This document shows, piece by piece, positions 35,973 through 43,862 of a DNA stretch of 64,000 nt (its first letter is position 1; each line of letters opens with the position of its first letter). Origin of the DNA: Thioploca ingrica (GTDB taxonomy: Bacteria; Pseudomonadota; Gammaproteobacteria; Beggiatoales; Beggiatoaceae); the NCBI GenBank assembly GCA_000828835.1, contig AP014633.1:1860001-1924000 (forward strand), given 5' to 3'. The translations under genes and the position numbers were made by a program. The notes under the pieces were generated by a model. That model did no database searches. It saw nothing but the letters and a program-made list of their open reading frames with translations, and was not told the origin of the DNA.

Positions 35973-38688
35973 CAGTCAATTCGGTTTCTGGAAGTGGTGG
36001 CGATTGACCCAGTGGTAGCGTGAAGGTAAATTTTGCGCCCGTCGGTTGAACATTCTCGGCAGTTATTTTACCCCCATGCGCTTCGACAATCGCTTTGCAA
36101 ATGGCCAAACCCAATCCTACCCCAGCCTGGGAATATTTCTTCTCTCCTCGGGTGAATTTATCGAAGATCTTTTCTTCCATGCCAGCCGTGAGTCCTGGGC
36201 CATTGTCGATCACACTGAATTGAAATTCATCAGCATTGACTCGGCCGTGAAGCGTAATGCACGATTCAGCCGGGGTGTACTTCGCTGCGTTTTCGAGCAA
36301 ATTGCACAATACCCGTTCGATGAGCACAGCGTCGAACAACAGCAGGGGCAGATCCGGGGGAAGATCCGTTGCAATCTGGTGTTTCGATAGCAATCGTTCC
36401 GAGGCACGCAGCGCGCTGCCAATCACCTCCTCGATAGGTTGCCACTGTTGATTCAATTTCAAGCCGCCAGACTGCAACCGCGCCATATCCAGTAAATTAG
36501 TCACCAACCCGTTGATGCGCAGGGCTTCCTCATAGAGCGCGTTGGCCAATTCCTGGCGAGTCTGAACGGGCAATTCTGGTTGGGTGCTCAACGTACTGGA
36601 TAAGCCGACAATCGCGGTCAAAGGTGTGCGCAAATCGTGCGAAATCGCGGAGAGCAACGAATTGCGCAACCGCTCGGCTTCCATGCTCACCAACACATCT
36701 TGAGCGATTTCTACATAATGCACCCGTTCTAATGCGAGTGCAATCTGAGCGGCAAAAGTATCGAGCAGACGTTGTTGCTCCGGTTGAAAAATCTGGCGTG
36801 AATTAGCCTGCGCCATGGCCAACACGCCCCGGGTACGCATGGGGGCACGCAGTGGCAGATACAACACCGGATTGGCCGGTAAGGTATTGGTGCCTAAGCC
36901 GGCCGGTTGTTGATTATCGTAAACCCATTGTGCGATCCCCGGATCAAACAGAGAAAATCTCGGATTCTCCTGCATTTCAGCGACCGGCTGGCGGACTTTT
37001 TCACGGCTGTCCGGCAACAACAGCGCGATCTGAGCCTGAAACATCCCGCGTAAGTGTTCGGTGCTGATTTCAATGATTTGTGCGACCGTCAGCGCCGAAG
37101 ACAGTTCCTTGCTCAGGGCGTATAACGCGCTGGCACGCCGTTCCCGGTAGCTGGCAACCCGGGCTTGATAACGCAAGCTGGCGGTGAGATGACTGATGAT
37201 CAAGGAGATCACGAGCATGACAACAAAGGTAAACAGGTATTGCGTATCGGCTATCGTCAACGATAACTTGGGGGGAACGAAAAAGAAGTCAAATATCACC
37301 ACACTCAGAATGGAAGCGAAAACACCTGCGCCTCGCCCGAACCGTACTGTCACTAGCACCACCGCTAGCAGATACAGCATAATAACATTGGCGAGATCTA
37401 GAAAGTTGCTCAGACCCGCCGCGATGAAGGTTACACCGATGCCAGCGGCGATAGCCCAGACGTAGCCTTGCGGCTGTCGTTCTGAATTTTCCTCGAATTC
37501 GAGACTGATCGCGTTAGCGGCTGGAAGCGTGGCAGCCGTTTCGGACGCTAGCGTGTGGCTTACTACATATACATCAATATCTTGCGAGCGATTAGCCAAT
37601 TCATCCGCTAGGCTAGTACGCCACAGTCTAGCTAGCGAAGAACGGCTTGATTTACCGACCACCCATTTTGTTACATTGTGGCTGCGGGCATAACTCATTA
37701 ACGTGGACGCCAATTCAGAACCAGATAGGACAGCCGTTTCGGCGCCCAGTTCTTGAGCCAGTTTCAGCGTTTTGAGAATTCGGTCGCGGTGGTTAGCCGG
37801 TAGGCGTTGCAACCCTGGGGTTTCCACGTAAACCGCCAGCCAATCTGCCCGCAAACCAGTGGCCAATCTCGCCGCGCTGCGCACCAACTGATCTCCCTCT
37901 AGACTGGAACCAATGCAGACCATTAACCGCTCTTTCGCTTGCCAAACTGGGTGGATTGAGCGATCAGCCCGGTAATCTCGCATCTGAGCGTCCACCCGAT
38001 CTGCGGTCCGCCGCAGCGCCAATTCACGCAAGGCGATCAAATTGCCTTTACGAAAAAAGTGTTGTATCGCATGCTCTGCTTGCTGAGGGAGATAGACTTT
38101 GCCTTCTTTCAGCCGCTGTAACAGTTCATCCGGGGTGAGATCAACCAGCGTAATTTCATCCGCCTTCTCAAATACATGGTCGGGCACCGTTTCCCATACC
38201 CGGATCCCGGTAATTTGACCGACAATATCGTTGAGACTCTCCAGATGCTGAACATTGACCGTGGTATACACACTAATGCCAGCGGTGAGTAATTCCTCCA
38301 CATCCTGCCAACGTTTGGGATGGCGCGAGCCAGCGACGTTGGAGTGCGCCAATTCGTCTATCAGAATCAGGGAAGGTTTACGAGCTAGCGCGCCGTCCAG
38401 ATCAAATTCCGGCAGTTGTCGGTCACGATACTCAATCAGCTTGGGCGGCAGCACCTCCAGATCGGCTAATAATTGGGCGGTTTCGCTCCGTCCGTGCGTT
38501 TCAACTACCCCCGCTACTACGTCGATCCCTTGTTGCCGCTGAGCGCCGGCGGCTGAGAGCATGGCGAAAGTTTTGCCCACCCCGGCGCAGCCGCCAAAAA
38601 AGATTTTCAGCCGCCCACGCTGTTGTTTGGCTTCTTCCTGCTGAATTTTATTCAGGAGTTCATCGGGATCGGGGCGTTTATCATCCAT
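35959..38688 (-). CDS. kdpD: Sensor histidine kinase KdpD
   Basis: A 909-residue protein of full KdpD plan. The N-terminal KdpD domain has Walker A GGCAGVGKT (32-40) and SLILIDELAHSNVAGSRH. A USP-like domain covers about 250-370. Four membrane helices lie at about 405-505, then GAF, HisKA (SAISHDLRTPLTAIVGL) and HATPase (DNGPGL, GVGLGLAI). It senses K+/turgor and phosphorylates KdpE. GC content is higher than in most of the window, suggesting transfer together with kdpE. Intact, although its pump operon is gone in this window. Confidence 0.95.
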   Translation of the reverse strand: MDDKRPDPDELLNKIQQEEAKQQRGRLKIFFGGCAGVGKTFAMLSAAGAQRQQGIDVVAGVVETHGRSETAQLLADLEVLPPKLIEYRDRQLPEFDLDGALARKPSLILIDELAHSNVAGSRHPKRWQDVEELLTAGISVYTTVNVQHLESLNDIVGQITGIRVWETVPDHVFEKADEITLVDLTPDELLQRLKEGKVYLPQQAEHAIQHFFRKGNLIALRELALRRTADRVDAQMRDYRADRSIHPVWQAKERLMVCIGSSLEGDQLVRSAARLATGLRADWLAVYVETPGLQRLPANHRDRILKTLKLAQELGAETAVLSGSELASTLMSYARSHNVTKWVVGKSSRSSLARLWRTSLADELANRSQDIDVYVVSHTLASETAATLPAANAISLEFEENSERQPQGYVWAIAAGIGVTFIAAGLSNFLDLANVIMLYLLAVVLVTVRFGRGAGVFASILSVVIFDFFFVPPKLSLTIADTQYLFTFVVMLVISLIISHLTASLRYQARVASYRERRASALYALSKELSSALTVAQIIEISTEHLRGMFQAQIALLLPDSREKVRQPVAEMQENPRFSLFDPGIAQWVYDNQQPAGLGTNTLPANPVLYLPLRAPMRTRGVLAMAQANSRQIFQPEQQRLLDTFAAQIALALERVHYVEIAQDVLVSMEAERLRNSLLSAISHDLRTPLTAIVGLSSTLSTQPELPVQTRQELANALYEEALRINGLVTNLLDMARLQSGGLKLNQQWQPIEEVIGSALRASERLLSKHQIATDLPPDLPLLLFDAVLIERVLCNLLENAAKYTPAESCITLHGRVNADEFQFSVIDNGPGLTAGMEEKIFDKFTRGEKKYSQAGVGLGLAICKAIVEAHGGKITAENVQPTGAKFTFTLPLGQSPPLPETELTDDES

Positions 38689-38827
38689 AACCGTAGTGAC
38701 TCTTAATAATTGGTGGTGAATAGGTTATACCAATAAGTTACTGACTATGAATACCAGCACTTAAAATATCCAATATAATGCGCACGCTAACCCAAGGTGA
38801 ATTTCGCTGGTTCCCAAGCTGGAACTT

Positions 38828-38909
38828 CACTGCCATTAAATTAAGGGCAGACACATCGGTCTGCCCCTACAAAATATCACGTATGTAGGGGCGAACCGAC
38901 GTGTTCGCC
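38828..38909. repeat. Cluster of dispersed repeats upstream of kdpD
   Basis: Three repeat units follow each other: a half MITE end CACTGCCATTAAATTAAG (38828-38845); the GGGCAGACAC hairpin (38844-38869, relatives at 20073 and 25992); and a second hairpin, aggggcgaac...gttcgccct (38884-38908). They fill the gap between kdpD and the nuclease-like gene. Confidence 0.65.
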
Positions 38910-38933
38910 CTCTCATCTCGCTGTACCGAAAAC

Positions 38934-39542
38934 TCAGGCATTTTGAGTGAGCATCTCCAATAAGATACCAACAATTTTATCCGGATTCTCAATTAAATAC
39001 TCATCAAGGTCTATCACCACCTCAAGACCTTTCATTTCCAGAAACTTCCATGCAGTTCCAGTGGTAACAACACCATATAATACAGTAATATATTTATTAT
39101 TTTCTGCTTGATTGAAAATACTTGCTGCAACCATTTCTGCAATACATTGACCTAATCCACCAATAATATTTTCATTTTTGGCTTCAACTACAGCGATGAT
39201 AGGACTACTTAAGATTAATTGTTCCTGGGAGGCACTGATTATAAAATCACAGAAACCATTTAACCCCTTTTCCTTATCCACATTAAATTCAATCCCAGAA
39301 AATAAACTGATTTGATGATTAAGTATTTTTCGTACTTCAACGAGAATAGTCGCAATAATAAGTTCTGAGCGGGCTTTTTCCGTATTGATTGCGCGAGCCA
39401 GAGGAATATTTTCTTTTAATATTTCAGAAAGAATAGGGCTGATATCAACCGACTTAACAGCAGAAAAAACATTCTGTCTTTCAATTAATTTAACGCCTAA
39501 TTCGTTTTTAACTTTTCTAAGGTCAAAATCACTATATGGCAT
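38934..39542 (-). CDS. Putative PD-(D/E)XK nuclease-like protein
   Basis: A 202-residue protein starting at the ATG at 39540-39542, with GAGG 6 nt upstream (the frame opens 4 codons earlier at a TTG). It has a nuclease-like core: GLNGFCDFII with Asp99, then IIAVVEAKNE with Glu120 and Lys122. GLGQCIAEMVAASIFN and LYGVVTTGTAWKFL follow. I recognise the pattern from uncharacterised proteins abundant in cyanobacteria and sulfur bacteria. It may be a nuclease of a mobile or defence type. It sits exactly between kdpD and the kdpC relic, so it probably arrived there after, or with, loss of the kdp operon. Confidence 0.6.
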   Translation of the reverse strand: MPYSDFDLRKVKNELGVKLIERQNVFSAVKSVDISPILSEILKENIPLARAINTEKARSELIIATILVEVRKILNHQISLFSGIEFNVDKEKGLNGFCDFIISASQEQLILSSPIIAVVEAKNENIIGGLGQCIAEMVAASIFNQAENNKYITVLYGVVTTGTAWKFLEMKGLEVVIDLDEYLIENPDKIVGILLEMLTQNA

Positions 39543-39636
39543 ATTAAACCTCAAGTTTTATTACACCTCATGTTTATGCACTAAACCGGTTAAATTAAAA
39601 ACATTAGCATTTTTCTCAGTGATAAGTTAGGTTTCG

Positions 39637-39790
39637 CTAACGTCCCTCACTGTTATCGGCTAACCGCTCCAGTGCCAGATTTAAGCCTAGCACATTCACC
39701 CGAACTTCGCCCCATATCCCCCCCAGCGCCTTCAATGCGCGCCTGACCCAGCGCCTGTACACGTGCTGGGTCTAATCCGCGCAATTTTGC
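39637..39790 (-). pseudogene. kdpC: Relic of kdpC 3' end (K+-transporting ATPase subunit C)
   Basis: On the minus strand one frame encodes GLDPARVQALGQARIEG and then, after a frameshift near 39720 in a run of G, the next frame encodes IWGEVRVNVLGLNLALERL, followed by TAG at 39637-39639. These two pieces, in this order, are the C-terminal pattern of KdpC (GLDPxRVxALVxxxTEG...GEPRVNVLxLNLALD). Sequence upstream to about 39855 is GC-rich and may be further decayed KdpC. The rest of kdpC and all of kdpA and kdpB are missing. The order kdpC-kdpD-kdpE is that of an ordinary kdp operon. Confidence 0.75.
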
Positions 39791-39857
39791 CTAATACTGC
39801 GCTGTTGGCCTACCCGACTCTCTCCTGGAAAATCGGGCCAATCCAGGTTCAGAGCCG

Positions 39858-42800
39858 TTAGAATATTTCAAAACACTGCTTTTCCCATTTCCAAGACGGC
39901 TGAATTTCCAGCGGCGGTTGATCTTGAGGCGATAAAATTCCGTACAGGCAATATTCACCGGTGGAAAGTGATTCCGGTAAAGTAAGATCGATCACCGTTA
40001 ACGGTTCATTTTGCTGACGTGGTGCTAACCAGTGGTTGGGTTGATCAGAAAGGCCAGGTTCATTCAGTTTTTTAAAGGTTAGGAATTGTCCATCCGGCAT
40101 AACTACTGCTGCATACAAATCATAACCCCAGTTGAGATTTTCTATCAGTTTGGCTGTAAACTGCTCACCACGTTGATAGCGGGTTTGGCCTAGTTGGAGT
40201 TGCACGTTGGCGGTAGCGGGTGGGTTAATACCATTAGTCACGGTAATCTTGATGGATTCATCACCGTGGGCTTCGTTATTATCGTGGTCTTGGGCGTGGA
40301 TGGTGATATCGTAGTTACCATTGTAGAGCGTCTCTTGCCAAGTCGTCTGCCAGACATTTTCTTGGCCAGTGGGCACAAAATTCAAGCGTGGATAAGGGCT
40401 GATAGGGGTACCGTGAATATCACGGAGGAAATCCATTTTGGGCGGATGGACAATGGCCCACACGGATTTGACGTGACCGGAAACCGTCGTGGCTTTGACT
40501 TTTAGAGTGAGCGGTTGACCAGCTTGGAGGGTCGTTGAAGTCGTGAGATTTTCCACCGCCAGGGTAGAGTCAGCCGTTTGGAAATTACCATTGATATAGA
40601 CCGTTTGCAACCATTGGCCATCGTCTGACGTATATAAACCGTCATGAGTATCGTCCAGTTGGGGAGTTTGCGAGGTCAATTGGCCACGCTCAATGGCGCC
40701 GGTTAAGTCGAGATTGTGGCCACTTAATTTACTTTGCGCCTGAGTAGCCAAGCCAAAGGCTTCGTGGAAATTCCGACCTTGGAGCAGGTAATCCGCCAAA
40801 AAGTAGCTAAACCCACGGTTTTCGATAAAATAGGCCAGTTCATCGCCTTTGGCACTGCTAATAATCGCGCGCTTGGGGGCTTGGAGTGTTTGGAGGAAGG
40901 AGCCAGAGTGACAAGCTTCGAGAATGACCACCACGGCATTGCCCGTGACCGTTTGGTAGTCATCTAACAACGCTTTGAAATCGCTAGCGGTGAGTTCCTG
41001 GGAGGATGAAAGCATGAGCCGACCATCACCACCATGATCCATGAAAAAGAAGTACAGTGGTTGCGTGAGTTGGCCACGCTGTTTAGCCCACTCCAAGGCT
41101 TGTTTGACATCATCAAGAGTAATCGAACGTGGTTCGGTGGGCGCATCAACAATGCGGTCGTTAAGGCCATCGCCGTTGAAATCAGTCCACTGATCAGAGG
41201 ACAGGTAATAGATTTCGTTATGGTCAAACCCGCGGCGGTAGAAGGTTTGGTAAAAGCGGTTGGTAATGGTTTGGGTTGTACCCCAGAGGGAATTGTTGGT
41301 TTCGGCACCACCCCCGGCGATGAGGATAGCGGCACGCTGACCTTGTTGGAGGTCTTGGCAGGTTTGGTCATCAATTTGGGCTTGGCTGCACAGGGCAGTT
41401 TTGCGGCTGAAGGTTAGGTGTGCTAAACCGCTATTAGTCCCAATCCATAACCCACCTTGTCCGTCACTAAGGAGGGAATGAACCTCGTTGCCTAGCAACT
41501 TCGAATTCTCTGTGTTGTAAACCGTCCACTCACCCGACCCAGTCAAGTACGCTAAACCGCCATACCCAGTCCCAACCCACAGCCCACCTTGCCCATCACT
41601 GAGGAGAGACACAATATAGTTGCCTGGCAACCCCGAATTCTCTGTGTTATAAACCGTCCACTCGCCTAGCCCCGTCAAGTGCGCTAAACCACCACCCCAA
41701 GTCCCCATCCATAGTCCACCTTGCACGTCACTGAGGAGGGAAGTAACCCCGTTGTCTGGCAACTCTGAATTCTCTTCGTTATAAATCGTCCACTTGTCTA
41801 GCTTACTCAGGTGCGCTAAACCACCCTCGCCAGTCCCAATCCACAGCCCGCTTTGACCGTCGCTGATGAGGGAGTTAACCTCGTTGTCTGGCAACCTAGA
41901 ATTCTTTTGGTTATAAGCTGTCCACTCGCCTGACCCAGACAGGTGCGCTAAACCTAAACTGGTCCCAATCCATAACCCGTCCTGCCCATCACTGACAAGG
42001 GAGGCAATGTTGTCGGAGGAGGTAATCTCGTCAGATGGTCTCCAATTCTCTTGGTAGTAAACCGTCCATTCGCCGGTCCCAGTCAGGTGTGCTAAACCCC
42101 CATCAGTCCCAATCCACAGCCCGCCTTTCCCATCACTGAGAAGGGAATCAACCCAGTTGTCTGGCAACCCCGAATTTTTTAGGTAATAACTTATCCACTC
42201 GCCTGGCCCACTCCAGTGTGCTAAACCGCCACCTGAAGACCCAATCCACAGCCCACCTTGCCCATCATTGAGGAGGGAATTAACCTCGTTGTCTGGCAAC
42301 CCCGAATTCTCTTGATTGTCACTCAGCCACTCGCCGGTACTACTTTGGTGCGCTAAACCTCCAGTGGTGCCAATCCACAGCCCGCCTTGTCCATCACTGA
42401 CAAGGGAATTAACCTCGTTGTCTGGCAACCCCGAATTCTCTTGATTGTCACTCAGCCACTCGCCGGTACTACTTTGGTGCGCTAAACCCCCAGTGGTGCC
42501 AATCCACAACCCGCCTTTCCCATCACTGAGAAGGGAATTAACCGTGTCATCCGGCAACCCTGAATTTTCTTGTTGGTAACCTGTCCACTCGTCCGATCTA
42601 TTCCAGTGCACTAAGCCTCCTCCAATCCATCCTCCATATCCATCCTCCTGTAGAGTACCGATCCACAGCCCACCTTGCCCATCACTGAGGAGAGATCTAA
42701 TCGTGTTGTTTGGCAAATCAGAATTCTCTTGATCATAAACCGTCCATTCACCCGACTCAGTCAAGTGCGCTAAACCGCCAAACACAGTCCCAACCCATAT

Positions 42801-43595
42801 CCCGCCTTGACCATCACTGAGGAGAGAATAAATCTGGTCGGATGGCAACCCCGAATTTTTTGGGTAATAAATTGTCCACTCGCCTAGCCCAGTTAAATGC
42901 GCTAAACCGCTATTAGTCCCAATCCACAACCCGCCTTGCCCATCACTGAGGAGAGATTGAATCCAGTTGTCTGGCAATTTTGAATTCTCTGTGTTGTAAA
43001 CTGTCCATTCCCCCAGTCCACTCCGATGCACTAAGCCTCCCCCAGTCCCTTCGTTTCCACCGCCTCTAAAGTCTACTAAAAGACCAATCCACACTCCCCC
43101 TTGCCCATCACTGAGAAGGGAGGTAACCCAATTGGATGGCAACCCATCGGTATTGAGAAATACCTTTTGCAATTCTCCGGTTTTGGCATCACGCTGTTCC
43201 AGTCCACCACTAGTTCCTACCCACAACGTTCTCCCATCCTCAGAGAGGAGTAACGCGGTAATCCAGCGGCGATCAGTAAACACTTCCCACTGCGCATTCT
43301 CACGAGAAATAGTTTGATTTGACACGGTAATCTTTACTACCCCATCATTCTCAGCCTCATCAAAAGCAGTTACTCTATCCGGCCCGACTCCTTCGGGTGC
43401 AATATAAGTCACTTGCGTCCCAGAACCCAAAATCTGCCCTTTCCCGGCACTCCAAGTAACCTCACCACTAGCACCTGATACCGACAATGTCAGCCGCTGC
43501 CCCACTGACACGACTGGCGTTGGCGGGTCAAATACCAACTCAGCCGCTTGCAAACTAGAGAGCCATAAACTAATTATTAATAGGAAATATTTCAT
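39858..43595 (-). CDS. Secreted 14-blade propeller protein with C13/caspase-like protease domain
   Basis: A 1245-residue protein from the ATG at 43593-43595 (GAGGAG 7 nt upstream; a 21-codon upstream extension rejected). Residues 1-18 are a signal peptide. After an Ig-like segment come 14 repeats of about 42-52 residues of the Reg_prop type (SLLSDGQGGLWIGT, GLAHLTGxGEWTVY), enough for two seven-blade propellers. Blades 6 and 7 are almost identical, so a unit was duplicated recently. A C13/clan CD protease domain follows (about 790-960) with the dyad His854 (MDHGGDG) and Cys895 (EACHSGSF). The C-terminus has Ig-like beta domains. It probably acts outside the cytoplasm. The substrate is unknown. 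The TIR/WD40 gene lies 267 bp upstream on the same strand. Confidence 0.8.
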   Translation of the reverse strand: MKYFLLIISLWLSSLQAAELVFDPPTPVVSVGQRLTLSVSGASGEVTWSAGKGQILGSGTQVTYIAPEGVGPDRVTAFDEAENDGVVKITVSNQTISRENAQWEVFTDRRWITALLLSEDGRTLWVGTSGGLEQRDAKTGELQKVFLNTDGLPSNWVTSLLSDGQGGVWIGLLVDFRGGGNEGTGGGLVHRSGLGEWTVYNTENSKLPDNWIQSLLSDGQGGLWIGTNSGLAHLTGLGEWTIYYPKNSGLPSDQIYSLLSDGQGGIWVGTVFGGLAHLTESGEWTVYDQENSDLPNNTIRSLLSDGQGGLWIGTLQEDGYGGWIGGGLVHWNRSDEWTGYQQENSGLPDDTVNSLLSDGKGGLWIGTTGGLAHQSSTGEWLSDNQENSGLPDNEVNSLVSDGQGGLWIGTTGGLAHQSSTGEWLSDNQENSGLPDNEVNSLLNDGQGGLWIGSSGGGLAHWSGPGEWISYYLKNSGLPDNWVDSLLSDGKGGLWIGTDGGLAHLTGTGEWTVYYQENWRPSDEITSSDNIASLVSDGQDGLWIGTSLGLAHLSGSGEWTAYNQKNSRLPDNEVNSLISDGQSGLWIGTGEGGLAHLSKLDKWTIYNEENSELPDNGVTSLLSDVQGGLWMGTWGGGLAHLTGLGEWTVYNTENSGLPGNYIVSLLSDGQGGLWVGTGYGGLAYLTGSGEWTVYNTENSKLLGNEVHSLLSDGQGGLWIGTNSGLAHLTFSRKTALCSQAQIDDQTCQDLQQGQRAAILIAGGGAETNNSLWGTTQTITNRFYQTFYRRGFDHNEIYYLSSDQWTDFNGDGLNDRIVDAPTEPRSITLDDVKQALEWAKQRGQLTQPLYFFFMDHGGDGRLMLSSSQELTASDFKALLDDYQTVTGNAVVVILEACHSGSFLQTLQAPKRAIISSAKGDELAYFIENRGFSYFLADYLLQGRNFHEAFGLATQAQSKLSGHNLDLTGAIERGQLTSQTPQLDDTHDGLYTSDDGQWLQTVYINGNFQTADSTLAVENLTTSTTLQAGQPLTLKVKATTVSGHVKSVWAIVHPPKMDFLRDIHGTPISPYPRLNFVPTGQENVWQTTWQETLYNGNYDITIHAQDHDNNEAHGDESIKITVTNGINPPATANVQLQLGQTRYQRGEQFTAKLIENLNWGYDLYAAVVMPDGQFLTFKKLNEPGLSDQPNHWLAPRQQNEPLTVIDLTLPESLSTGEYCLYGILSPQDQPPLEIQPSWKWEKQCFEIF

Positions 43596-43862
43596 TATTT
43601 TCTCCTCTAGATAAAAAATCACTGAATTTAACTGGACCAATCCTGGTAACGAAAGCATCCAGGTTAAAAACGTTTAATCTTGTTTAATCAATAAAATATA
43701 TCAACACACCACCTTTAATATAGTATAGTAGGTTTAACTTAGCAAGATCAGTTCAACCAAGGTCATTATTCCAAATGTTAGGTTTCTTTCTTCAACCTAA
43801 CCTACACAAGCTCAAGCTAATGGCAGTGCCCTCCCGTGGGGGAAAGCGCGTTCGCGTTATAA

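Noticed and set aside
39637-39857. GC-rich gap read as plain intergenic DNA
   Set aside because: Two consecutive frames give the KdpC C-terminal pattern in order, so it was annotated as a relic instead.
40194-41417. Several plus-strand frames of 77-127 codons opposite the protease domain
   Set aside because: All are shadows of the minus-strand protease/propeller gene and match no family.
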